DNA from: JADGNF01 sp964582085
GTDB lineage: Archaea > Thermoproteota > Bathyarchaeia > Bathyarchaeales > Bathycorpusculaceae
Direction: 5' to 3'
Assembly: GCA_964582085.1 (NCBI GenBank)
Contig: CAZOPV010000018.1
Location: 1 to 38,996, forward strand
Length of the DNA stretch: 38,996 bases
The position numbers and the translations under genes are program-made. Each line of letters starts with the position of its first letter. Position 1 is the first letter of the stretch. Below, piece by piece: positions 23,820 to 32,240 of this stretch. A model generated the notes under the pieces. That model saw only the letters and a list, made by a program, of their open reading frames with translations. It was not told the origin of the DNA and searched no databases.

Positions 23820-23825
23820 ACGTTC

Positions 23826-23883
23826 TTTTTTTAGTTGAATCTGCTTGAACTGTCTTTTTCTTCTTTTTGGTTTTTATTTTTTT
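23826..23883 (+). terminator. T-rich terminator region
   Basis: Successive T-runs (23826-23832, then several to 23883) follow the GGGP synthase stop. No hairpin is needed in archaea. It separates this operon from the polymerase gene. Confidence 0.5.
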
Positions 23884-23953
23884 GTGTAAGGAAAGCCAAA
23901 ATAAGTCTTGCTGTAACATTGCTTGTCGGAGAAAACAAAGTGTGTCTCTCAAA

Positions 23954-26900
23954 ATGAGCCCAAGCTATCAAAGGTACGTTGAGTCTTTGGGGAGAGAGCT
24001 CCATACTATATATCGACTCAGCGATATGGCACGCGAAAAAGGCTTAGACCCTGACTTGAAAACTGAATGTATAATTGCCCAAGACATAGCTGACCTTGTA
24101 GAGGGGCTTGTTGGGCCAAAAGGTGTAGCCGCCAGTATACGCGAGTTCAACAAACGTTTTGGTCGTGAAGAAGTTGCTTTCAAAATTGCTGAACAAATTG
24201 TAGCTGGCAAATTTGGTGAGCTGTCGCCTGAAGCTGCGTCGGAGCAAGCTATCCGCACCGCTTTGGCTATTTTTACGGAGGGTTTAACTGCTGCTCCAAT
24301 ACAAGGAGTGGCTCAAGTAAAAATCAAAAGTAACCCTGACAATTCTCGGTACTTGGCTATCTATTTTGCAGGGCCCATACGTTCCGCAGGAGGCACTGAT
24401 CAAGCACTCACGTTGGTTGTTGGAGACTTTGTGCGACGGCAACTTGGCTTGGACCGCTACAAACCCACAGAGGAAGAGTTGGCGCGCTTTGTTGAGGAAC
24501 TCCGGGTCTACGAGCGTTCCGTGGGGCGTTTTCAATATCATATTCCCGATGAAGAATTAAAAAAAGCACTAACTCTGCTTCCTGTGGAGGTCACAGGTAC
24601 TGAATCTGACCCTGTGGAAGTTTCTTCCTACCGTAACCTTCCTCGTGTAGAAACTAACCGCGTTCGTGGGGGCGCGTTGAGAGTGGTGAACGACGGAATC
24701 GTTGGGCGCGCCCTCAAAGTGTTGGTAATTATAGAGAAGTTGGGGTTTCAGGGTTGGGATTGGCTGGGCGACTTCAAAAAGAAATCTGAGGAAAAAAAAT
24801 CTGGCGGATTTATGGATGATGTTATTGCTGGTCGCCCGATTTTCGCTTTTCCCTCACGGCGAGGCGGCTTCCGACTAAGATACGGCAGGTCTAGAAACAC
24901 TGGTTTATCTGCGGTTGGTATTCATCCAGCTACTATGCTTGTGGTGGAAAATTTTCTTGCAGCAGGTACACAACTCCGGCTGGAGCTTCCAGGCAAAGGT
25001 GGAGTGACTGTGCCTGTGGATTCTCTGGAACCTCCTGTTGTGTGTCTAAAAGACGGTTCTGTTGTGAAAGTTTCGCTTGAAAATTTTAAGGATATAAAGG
25101 ATAAGGTTGCCAAGATTCTGTTTCTTGGCGACATCCTCATAAGTTTTGGGGATTTCCTTTACACCAACAAAGCTTTGCCACCTTCGGGCTATGTGGAAGA
25201 GTGGTGGGTTAAAGACTTAACCGCTGCACTCAAAAATAGTTTTGACGGCGACGTCACCAAGGTAGCTGAGACAGCAAACATTTCAGTTGAGAAGCTACAT
25301 GCCCTGTTGCAGAATCCTTTTCACGTTGATTTTTCTGTCGAAGAGGCTTTTGCGTTGTCCGCGGTGTTGCATGTGCCTCTGCATCCGCGATTCACGTTTT
25401 TTTGGTCTAATCTCTCTTCGGTTCAAGAAGTTGTATTGCTGAAAGAGTGGTTAACAAAAGCTGATGTTATCTGTGAAGGGCCTTCTATTCGTAAGATTGT
25501 TGGCGCCATAGACCAAAAGGTAGTTGCGGTTTTGCGGAAAATTTTTGCGCCTCATGAGTTTTCTAATGGAAACATCGTGGTGGTTGGCGCTGACGCTCAC
25601 ATGTTGGCTTTAAATCTTGGTTACGGCTCTTCACGTGTTTTGGGAGATTCTGTAGGCGATTCGGTTTTTAGAGCGCTTTCTTTGTTGGCGGGCGTTGAAG
25701 TTAAAGACAAGGCACCTACGTTTGTGGGGGCTAGAATGGGAAGGCCTGAAAAAGCTAAGCGCCGCGAAATGAAGCCGCTAGTTCATGTTCTTTTCCCTGT
25801 GGGCTTAGCAGGTGGTTCTCATAGAGACCTCTTGGAGGCTGGCAAAAAAGGGCCTGTTTTTGTTGAAGTGGTTAAGCGCAAATGTCCCAGTTGCAAAACG
25901 TATACTTTTCGTATAAAGTGTGCTTCCTGCAAGTGTGAGACCGTTGCAGAGAAATGTTGTCCCCACTGTGGGCGACCTTTAAAGGAGAATGAGTGTTCAC
26001 AGTGTAAAGCTAACAGTGTTTCCTATCAACGCCAACCTCTCAACTTCAAGGAAATCCTTGAAGAGGCTTCAAGAAATCTGGGTGTTCCCTTACCAAAACA
26101 GCTTAGGGGTGTTAAAGGGCTAACAAACGAGGATAAAACTCCTGAAATTCTCGAAAAAGGCGTCCTTCGCGCAAAATATGAGCTATCTGTGTATAAAGAT
26201 GGTACAATCAGGTTTGACGCCACCAATGCCCCATTGACACATATTAAGCCTGGCGAAATTGGGGTTTCAGTTGAAAAGCTTCGGCAACTCGGTTACACTC
26301 ATGATGTTTACGGTGCACCTTTAACTGATCCTGAGCAAGTTTTGGAACTTAAAATCCAAGATGTTGTGATTCCACGGAACGCCGCGGAATACTTTGTTCA
26401 AGTAGCCAACTTCTTAGACGCTTTACTTGTTAAGGTTTACGATCTGCCTAGTTACTACAACGTAAAGACACCTGACGACCTTGTTGGACATTTAATTATG
26501 GGGTTGGCTCCTCATACTTGTGCCTGTATTCTGGGGAGAATTATAGGGTTTACTAATTTGAAGGTTATTTATGCTCATCCTATTTGGCATTCCGCTAAGC
26601 GCCGCGATTGTGATGGTGATGAGGACGCCATTATGCTGGCTTTAGATACCCTCCTTAACTTTTCGCGTCGTTACTTGCCTGCGCAAATAGGCGGAATCAT
26701 GGATGCGCCGTTGCTTCTTATCCCCTTTGTTAACACAAAAGAGGTTCAGCGACAGGCCCATGACTTTGATGTCGATGTCTCCTACCCGCTTGAATTTTAC
26801 CATCGTACCCTCAACAAAGCTGAGGCTAAGCAGGTCAGCGCTATCATGGACGTAATTAGCCACAGATTAGGCACAGAGGCTCAATTCGAGGGCTTCTACT

Positions 26901-27361
26901 ACACGATCCCTGTATCAAATATTAACATGGGGAACAAAGAGAGCAGTTATAAACAGTTCAAGTCCATGATTGAGAAGTTGAATTTGCAGCTTGAACTGGG
27001 AGAGAAAATTGAAGCTGTCGATGTTCGTCGAGTCGCACTTAAAGTTTTGACTACCCATTTTATTAGGGACATCTCAGGGAACCTTCGTGCCTTTTCCACG
27101 CAGGCTTTTAGGTGTAAATCCTGCAACAAACGTTTTCGCCGGTTGCCTTTACTGGGGAAGTGTCCTTACTGTGGTGGTAAATTCACTTTAACTGTTTACC
27201 GTGGGGGTATCGAGAAATACTTGGATGCTGCTCAGCAACTTGTTGACAAATATGGGCTTCCAAAATATTACACCCAAAGAATCATGTTGATAAAAGATGA
27301 GATTCACTCCATGTTTGATAACAAAAAACCCAAGCAGGCAAGCCTTTTTGACTTTGCGTAA
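23954..27361 (+). CDS. polC: DNA polymerase D large subunit DP2
   Basis: Catalytic subunit of PolD, an archaea-specific replicative polymerase related in fold to RNA polymerase. It has 1135 residues and no intein. The N-terminal part contains FAGPIRSAGGTDQALT near 145-160. A zinc cluster of eight or more cysteines lies at 644-684. The catalytic DGDED is at 887-891, preceded by SAKRRDC, and a second zinc ribbon is near 1054-1075. The last eight residues, QASLFDFA (1128-1135), read as a PCNA-interacting box. I chose ATG 23954 because SPSYQRYVESLGRELHTIY is the family's usual N-terminus and the 29 residues upstream are not protein-like. The partner DP1 is 7.6 kb to the left, so the subunits are not co-transcribed. 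Confidence 0.97.
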   Translation: MSPSYQRYVESLGRELHTIYRLSDMAREKGLDPDLKTECIIAQDIADLVEGLVGPKGVAASIREFNKRFGREEVAFKIAEQIVAGKFGELSPEAASEQAIRTALAIFTEGLTAAPIQGVAQVKIKSNPDNSRYLAIYFAGPIRSAGGTDQALTLVVGDFVRRQLGLDRYKPTEEELARFVEELRVYERSVGRFQYHIPDEELKKALTLLPVEVTGTESDPVEVSSYRNLPRVETNRVRGGALRVVNDGIVGRALKVLVIIEKLGFQGWDWLGDFKKKSEEKKSGGFMDDVIAGRPIFAFPSRRGGFRLRYGRSRNTGLSAVGIHPATMLVVENFLAAGTQLRLELPGKGGVTVPVDSLEPPVVCLKDGSVVKVSLENFKDIKDKVAKILFLGDILISFGDFLYTNKALPPSGYVEEWWVKDLTAALKNSFDGDVTKVAETANISVEKLHALLQNPFHVDFSVEEAFALSAVLHVPLHPRFTFFWSNLSSVQEVVLLKEWLTKADVICEGPSIRKIVGAIDQKVVAVLRKIFAPHEFSNGNIVVVGADAHMLALNLGYGSSRVLGDSVGDSVFRALSLLAGVEVKDKAPTFVGARMGRPEKAKRREMKPLVHVLFPVGLAGGSHRDLLEAGKKGPVFVEVVKRKCPSCKTYTFRIKCASCKCETVAEKCCPHCGRPLKENECSQCKANSVSYQRQPLNFKEILEEASRNLGVPLPKQLRGVKGLTNEDKTPEILEKGVLRAKYELSVYKDGTIRFDATNAPLTHIKPGEIGVSVEKLRQLGYTHDVYGAPLTDPEQVLELKIQDVVIPRNAAEYFVQVANFLDALLVKVYDLPSYYNVKTPDDLVGHLIMGLAPHTCACILGRIIGFTNLKVIYAHPIWHSAKRRDCDGDEDAIMLALDTLLNFSRRYLPAQIGGIMDAPLLLIPFVNTKEVQRQAHDFDVDVSYPLEFYHRTLNKAEAKQVSAIMDVISHRLGTEAQFEGFYYTIPVSNINMGNKESSYKQFKSMIEKLNLQLELGEKIEAVDVRRVALKVLTTHFIRDISGNLRAFSTQAFRCKSCNKRFRRLPLLGKCPYCGGKFTLTVYRGGIEKYLDAAQQLVDKYGLPKYYTQRIMLIKDEIHSMFDNKKPKQASLFDFA

Positions 27362-27370
27362 GCTTAAAGC

Positions 27371-27670
27371 TTGATGCCCCACAAATTATTAATTGTGGTG
27401 GACCTCATTAAGGAGACTTACCATCCAAACGCCTACCTTCACTGTGTAAAGAGTGTAAAAACCGGTTTAGTCGCCCGAACAAAAATTCTAAATCTTTTAG
27501 AGACAACAACCTCCAGTGCAACAGGTATAGCGCAGAAAACTGGGCTTTCTTATGTTTCGGTGCTACATCATTTGCGGTTGCTTGAAAGGGTTGGTGCTGC
27601 TCGTCGCAAGGCAAGGCGACCCTATTTATGGGAGCTAACAGGCTCAGGACAGAAGCGCTTAATTGGCTAA
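27371..27670 (+). CDS. ArsR-like winged-helix regulator
   Basis: Small DNA-binding protein, at most 99 residues. A wHTH spans about 37-95: TKILNLLETTTSSATGIAQ, the recognition helix LSYVSVLHHLRLLERVG and a wing with RRKARRPYLWEL. TTG 27371 begins ten bases after DP2, so they may be co-transcribed. The first ten or more residues are doubtful and no strong ribosome-binding site decides the start. It overlaps the MazG-like gene by four bases, tail to tail. Confidence 0.65.
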   Translation: MMPHKLLIVVDLIKETYHPNAYLHCVKSVKTGLVARTKILNLLETTTSSATGIAQKTGLSYVSVLHHLRLLERVGAARRKARRPYLWELTGSGQKRLIG

Positions 27671-27954
27671 AATGTGCATTGACAGGGTGAACTGTTGCAT
27701 TTTGGGCACTTATACGGGTACTTGTTCAGTGTAGCTTTTTCTAGATCCACCTTTACAATGTTTGCTAGGGATGCAAGCCATGCTATGACATCAGCAAATT
27801 CTTTTTCTAATGCTTCCTTATCGGATCCTTCTAAGGCTTCGCCCAACTCGTGAACTTCGTCAACGAGCCAGTTATACGTGCCTCTTACCCCTCTTTCTGA
27901 GTCTCGGTGGAAATAGAGATGCTTCATCATTTGTTGAAATTCTTGTATGTGCAC
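27667..27954 (-). CDS. MazG-like NTP pyrophosphohydrolase with Cys-rich tail
   Basis: Predicted nucleotide pyrophosphohydrolase of 95 residues, likely housekeeping of the nucleotide pool. The MazG metal site appears as DEVHELGEAL (about 32-41) and EKEFADVIAWL (about 50-60). A C-terminal YKCPKCNSSPCQC looks like a small zinc site not present in the basic MazG domain. The GTG start at 27954 is weakly supported; an internal ATG at the MMKHLY segment would cut the first helix. Confidence 0.75.
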   Translation of the reverse strand: MHIQEFQQMMKHLYFHRDSERGVRGTYNWLVDEVHELGEALEGSDKEALEKEFADVIAWLASLANIVKVDLEKATLNKYPYKCPKCNSSPCQCTF

Positions 27955-28142
27955 TTTCTATACCCCTGTGAGTATGACCTTTTTGCGGCTTATATCCTGA
28001 ATCTTGGGTTGTTTTTCAAGTTTTTCGCCAACTCGGTGGGTAAATCAACAATGTTTTTTCCTTGAGGCAACTCTGGGGAAGCGCGCAAACTTAATAATAC
28101 AGTAAACGATAGCATACTGTTACTCTTCCAAGAGGATTAAAT

Positions 28143-28304
28143 ATGAGCAGAAAACGCAAAGAGCAAGGTCCAATGCCTGCCGGCAGCGCGGGGTTGTTAA
28201 GGTTCTTTGAAGAAGAAACAGAAGGCGTCAAAATTCGACCTGAACTTCTGATGGTTGCGGCAATTTCCTTAATCATTGTTTCAGTTCTGGCAAAAATTTT
28301 CTAA
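28143..28304 (+). CDS. secG: preprotein translocase subunit Sec61-beta
   Basis: Small subunit of the SecYE-beta protein channel. The 53-residue protein has a basic start MSRKRKEQG, the family motif MPAGSAGLLRFFEEE and VKIRPELL. It ends in a single transmembrane helix (about 36-52), the tail-anchored form expected of archaeal Sec61-beta. ATG 28143 has AGAGGA six bases upstream. Four bases overlap the end of the Sm-like gene. Confidence 0.9.
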   Translation: MSRKRKEQGPMPAGSAGLLRFFEEETEGVKIRPELLMVAAISLIIVSVLAKIF

Positions 28305-28606
28305 AGGCCCTCTTTTCCCCGTCTTGGCGGAGCGGAATGCATAACTTCGATTCTTTGAACTGACTGTAGATTCAAAAAGATTTCACTTCTTTCTTCTCGA
28401 CTTGCAACTTGAGGTATGGGTTGAGCTAATGTTGACCTTAAAACAATGGCTTCGGCCTCTGAAAGCCAGATACCTGAAGGTTGATTTGTTACTGCCATTA
28501 AAGTGCCTTCAAAGCCGTAGGCTGGGTCTAGAATAACTCTGATTTTTTTGCCCACATTGCGTTCGAGCATCTGAAATATCGATGGGGGCAATTCCTGTTC
28601 GGGCAT
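28301..28606 (-). CDS. possible Sm/Lsm-like fold protein
   Basis: Protein of 101 residues resembling an Sm fold. An N-terminal helix (SIFQMLERNVGKKIRVIL) runs into strands around YGFEGTLMAVTNQPSGIWLS and a final strand, FLNLQSVQRIEVM. The hydrophobic pattern and glycine positions fit Lsm1 and Lsm2 motifs, but the Sm2 signature is not clean. A function in RNA binding is inference. It starts at ATG 28606 and converges on secG. Confidence 0.55.
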   Translation of the reverse strand: MPEQELPPSIFQMLERNVGKKIRVILDPAYGFEGTLMAVTNQPSGIWLSEAEAIVLRSTLAQPIPQVASREERSEIFLNLQSVQRIEVMHSAPPRRGKEGL

Positions 28607-28837
28607 ATGCTTCGCAAACAGTATACATACTCATATTATGATAAAACGCTTCTCCCTCCAAAGTTGGGCTATTTTTATGTTAAATTGGCTTTTGCTTCTG
28701 CTTTTTTTGGCGTCTTCTTTAATATATTTATGTTAAATTTTCATTTTCCTTCTTTTTGGGTTAGCTGAAATTTGTGTTTCGTGTTCAAAATCTTGTCTTT
28801 GATTTAGCTACCTTTAATAGGAATTTCTTCTCTCATA

Positions 28838-30673
28838 GTGAATTCGTCTGAGCTGATGGCTGTGGCAATTAACAACTCCCTCAATGAGTTAATGAACAAT
28901 GCAAAGAAGCATTACGCCTCATTATTCTTTTTGCCGTCTTTTAAAAAAGCAACTGTAGCCATAGCCATAATTTGCGCTATAGTTGGCGTTTCAAGTATAC
29001 TGCTTTTTCCGTCGATAACAGGGATGTTCCATGGTGTATTACTTGCTGTTGCCCTGTTTTTATTGAGTTTATTTTTCGACTGGGTCATTAGTAAGGCTGT
29101 TTTGAACGACCCTATCTTTGTTCTTAGAAGAACCGTGGCTCTTTCGTATTTTGGGTGGTTTCTCTGGTTTTTCTTCATAGGTGTAGGTGTTGTTTTTGGT
29201 TTGATTTTCAATGTTTTGTGGTGGGTAAAGCTTTGCCTTTTTGGTTTTGCTGCCCTTTTAACGTTGCGCGCAGTAGTGTTTTTTGCTGCTTCATCGGCAA
29301 CCACCGTGAAACGCTTAACAGCGGTACTTCTTCAACCTGTCTTTTGTATGCTTTCTTTTGTTGCATTTTGGCTTGATTTCAAAGTGGCGCCCCTTATTTA
29401 TGTGCCCTTCATTGTAATAGCACCGGTTGTTGCATGCGCAGCTGCAGGCCTTTTTGTGTACTTGTTGGATCGTATGGGGCAAAAAATGTATGATATCTCT
29501 TCTATGACTATCTTCAAAGCCTTCATGCTGAACTGGGTCTCAGCTCTCAACGATCCCTTAGAGGCTTTTTTTGAGAAGCTTGGCAAAGATGAAGATGTTG
29601 AAGTTTCGTTCCTTAAATTTGATGCGTCAAAACCCAAAGCAGCCATAATTGTTCCACTTGTTCATCCTGGGCCCTTCAAAAATATAGGAAGTAGTTTGCT
29701 TCCTTCTATGTTGAAACATGCGTATGAGGAGAAATATGGTGGTGATGCTTGTGTGCCTCTTGGGCTTCTTGGGCATGAACTTGACGCTGCGTCCCAAGCG
29801 CAGAACCACAAAATAATCAATCATGTTTTGGGCGCCGCTGGTTTTTCTTCTACAATTGACAAAGCCACGCAATGTGTAACTGTCTCAGAGGGGTTCGTGA
29901 CGGCGTTCTGTCAACTTTTCGGCAAGACAGCTTTACTTTCTTTTACCCTTGCGCCAAAAACCACTGAAGACCTGCCTCAAGAACTAGGTAGTATTGTTCG
30001 GCAAGAAGCGGAAAAACTGGGGCTTGATGCCACTATTGTTGTGAATGCTCACAACAGCTTAACCAATAATGTTAACATTGAGGCATCGTTGGAAACACTA
30101 AGAGAGGTGGCTTCTAAATGCTTGCAAAAAGCGGTTTCTATGCCTCTGTGTCCTTTTGAGGTCGGCGCTGCCACGGTTTACCCCTCGGAATTCAATCTTA
30201 AAGATGGAATGGGTGAAGGTGGTATAACTGCGTTAGTGGTGAAGGTTGCAGGTCAGAAAACGGCGTACATAGTTATCGATGGAAACAATATGATTTCTGG
30301 GTTGCGTGAGAAAATTCTCTGTGCGCTTCGCGAAGTTGGATTCCAAGAAAGTGAAGTTTTCACAACTGACACTCATGCTGTCAGTGCTGTTGTTCTTGGT
30401 CAACGAGGCTACCACGCCGTCGGTGAAGTTATGGATCAAGAGATATTAGTTAACCACATAAAGGTAGTTGCCCAAAAAGCTGCCAGTGTTGTTGAACCCT
30501 GTAGGGCAGGAAGCTTTCGCATTGTGGTTCCCAGAGTGAGGGTAATCGGTGAAGAATGCTTAACCTCTTTAACCGTGCTTGTTGACAAGAGTATTCAGAA
30601 GGCAAAGCAACTTGTTGTTCCTATATTTGCCGTGGAAGGGCTGTTTTTAATTTTGCTTCTTGCTTTCTTGTAG
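28838..30673 (+). CDS. DUF2070 archaeal membrane protein
   Basis: Protein of 611 residues. The N-terminal part (about 35-225) has seven or so hydrophobic helices. A soluble domain follows (about 240-590) with VHPGPFKNIGSSLLP near 275, GHELDAASQ near 310, VVNAHNSLTN near 400, GMGEGGIT near 460 and TTDTHAVSAVV near 515. The His/Asp/Glu-rich motifs look like a metal-dependent hydrolase site. A last helix (about 592-610) anchors the C-terminus. This matches the archaea-restricted DUF2070 family, whose function is unknown. GTG 28838 may be leaderless, with TTTAATAG about 23 bases upstream. Confidence 0.8.
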   Translation: MNSSELMAVAINNSLNELMNNAKKHYASLFFLPSFKKATVAIAIICAIVGVSSILLFPSITGMFHGVLLAVALFLLSLFFDWVISKAVLNDPIFVLRRTVALSYFGWFLWFFFIGVGVVFGLIFNVLWWVKLCLFGFAALLTLRAVVFFAASSATTVKRLTAVLLQPVFCMLSFVAFWLDFKVAPLIYVPFIVIAPVVACAAAGLFVYLLDRMGQKMYDISSMTIFKAFMLNWVSALNDPLEAFFEKLGKDEDVEVSFLKFDASKPKAAIIVPLVHPGPFKNIGSSLLPSMLKHAYEEKYGGDACVPLGLLGHELDAASQAQNHKIINHVLGAAGFSSTIDKATQCVTVSEGFVTAFCQLFGKTALLSFTLAPKTTEDLPQELGSIVRQEAEKLGLDATIVVNAHNSLTNNVNIEASLETLREVASKCLQKAVSMPLCPFEVGAATVYPSEFNLKDGMGEGGITALVVKVAGQKTAYIVIDGNNMISGLREKILCALREVGFQESEVFTTDTHAVSAVVLGQRGYHAVGEVMDQEILVNHIKVVAQKAASVVEPCRAGSFRIVVPRVRVIGEECLTSLTVLVDKSIQKAKQLVVPIFAVEGLFLILLLAFL

Positions 30674-30686
30674 GGGTTTGAGGAAG

Positions 30687-31193
30687 CTACTTGAGGGTTC
30701 TTTCGGTTTTTTGTGGTTTCCGTTTAAGCTCGCTGCCGCAAACCCTGCATGTTTTTGATTTAACATTTGGAGGGTATTTTTGGTGGCAGGCAGGGCAATA
30801 GCAGACCCAGCGAATAAGACTGCGAATACCAAATGCTGCAAGAGAAGCAAATTCTAAACCCATTTTTGTGGCAACGTTTTGTATTGAGTAGTCATCTGTG
30901 ACTATGATCGGGTTTTTTCCCGTAGTTTGAAGTTGCAGTGCCAGAGCCAGCAATTGGATATCTGTTTCTGACAAGACAAATGAATCGCCCAGAGAAGTGG
31001 CGTAACCTTTGGCTTTAGCCAAAAATTCTGCAGAAGGTAACATAATTTTTAGTTTTCCGCTTTCAACAGCGGTTTTTACCCTCAAAGCAATAAGGGAATT
31101 CCACACTTCGTCCTCTACCATCGGCGTGGTTACGTGTTCTTCTCCGGAAGAAAATGGGTTAAATCCTGCAATGAAAGCAGAAGTATCCACCAA
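30687..31193 (-). CDS. nob1: Nob1-like rRNA maturation endonuclease (PIN plus zinc ribbon)
   Basis: Cleaves the 3' end of pre-16S rRNA during small-subunit assembly. The PIN domain (about 1-120) has VDTSAFIAG with D3, SETDIQLLALAL near 78 and IIVTDDYSIQN near 97, giving the acidic metal site. The C-terminal zinc ribbon has CPAC and CRVC. TTG 31193 or the following GTG is the start; the next upstream in-frame stop is that of the NAD kinase gene, 36 bases before, so the two form one operon. Confidence 0.85.
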   Translation of the reverse strand: MVDTSAFIAGFNPFSSGEEHVTTPMVEDEVWNSLIALRVKTAVESGKLKIMLPSAEFLAKAKGYATSLGDSFVLSETDIQLLALALQLQTTGKNPIIVTDDYSIQNVATKMGLEFASLAAFGIRSLIRWVCYCPACHQKYPPNVKSKTCRVCGSELKRKPQKTERTLK

Positions 31194-31229
31194 TATGAGC
31201 CGTTTTCTTTGCTGTGGCGCTTGAATTTT

Positions 31230-32075
31230 TTATCCCGTGCCTTTAAACTGTAGGCGGCTGTGGAGTCGGTTGTAGAAATCGTTTCTGAATCTGATGAAAG
31301 TTGTCATGTTCTTTGAGCGAAAAATATGTACTTTCGTTTTTTTCGCGGCTACCACTTGACGGTAGTTTCCGTCAACTATCAATAATATGTCTTTAGGCCG
31401 TAGTAATTCGATTGTGATTTTTGAGTCAGCAGGAAAAACTAAGGAGCGAAAAGTCGTTAAGGAGCAAATGGGCGTTACGACAGTGGCGTCTAAGTCAGGG
31501 TCCAAGACTGGGCCTCCAGCAGAAAGGGAGTAACCTGTTGAGCCTTTCTGTGTGGAAACTATTAGTCCGTCTGCTTCGCACTTGGCGACTGGGTTGCCGT
31601 TTTTACATATCTGCATATAAAGAATTTTTGAAGGTTCCACTCCTGAAACTACGACATCGTTTAGTGCGTCCGCAAGGTCTTGGCCGTCCACGGAAGCGAC
31701 CAGTTTAGGACATTTTTCAATTGCAAATTTGCCTGTAAGAATTTTGTCCACAGCGTCTATTGCCTCTTCAGGTTCAACTTCAGTTAGGAACCCTCGTACG
31801 CCCATGTTCACGGCGAGAATTGGCGGTTCAGGTTTGGGGAGGTTCACGCAGGTGCGTAGTATGGTTCCGTCGCCGCCTATGGTTATTATGAAGTCAGCTT
31901 TCATTTCTTTAAGCGGAACTATTTTGGCATCTCCGCCTACATTCACTTTTCCTTCTAGTGTGTTTTCTATGTAAACTTGCATTTTTTTATCTTTCATGTG
32001 CTTTGTTAATTCTTCCGCAAGCGTTAACGCTTGTTTTTTGTCGTAGCGCGCAACTAATCCGACACTTTTAAACAA
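31230..32075 (-). CDS. nadK: NAD kinase
   Basis: Phosphorylates NAD+ to NADP+. The 281-residue protein has IGGDGTIL (G67 to L73), NMGVRGFL near 90, the NE/D-like LNDVVV near 138, EADGLIVSTQKGSTGYSLSAGGP near 168-190 and a C-terminal beta region. TTG 32075 follows GGTGG by about four bases. It is upstream of nob1 in an operon and divergent from nurA. It links to NadE and NADP-isocitrate dehydrogenase elsewhere in the window. Confidence 0.95.
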   Translation of the reverse strand: MFKSVGLVARYDKKQALTLAEELTKHMKDKKMQVYIENTLEGKVNVGGDAKIVPLKEMKADFIITIGGDGTILRTCVNLPKPEPPILAVNMGVRGFLTEVEPEEAIDAVDKILTGKFAIEKCPKLVASVDGQDLADALNDVVVSGVEPSKILYMQICKNGNPVAKCEADGLIVSTQKGSTGYSLSAGGPVLDPDLDATVVTPICSLTTFRSLVFPADSKITIELLRPKDILLIVDGNYRQVVAAKKTKVHIFRSKNMTTFIRFRNDFYNRLHSRLQFKGTG

Positions 32076-32240
32076 CTTTCCACCGCTCAGTTAATAGCGA
32101 CACTTTAATTCTATATAATTGTTTGCGGTGGCTACTTTTCTATTTTCGTATTCTTTTTGGTTACTTTCTTGTCTGGTGCTGTAAATCTTAAATTTTGAGA
32201 GGGACATTTTACAGTTAACTTGTTCAATGGAGTTTGAGGT

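Noticed and set aside
28638..28736. 32-codon hydrophobic frame upstream of the DUF2070 gene
   Set aside because: No ribosome-binding site, and its end overlaps TATA-like sequence; T-rich DNA easily gives hydrophobic frames.
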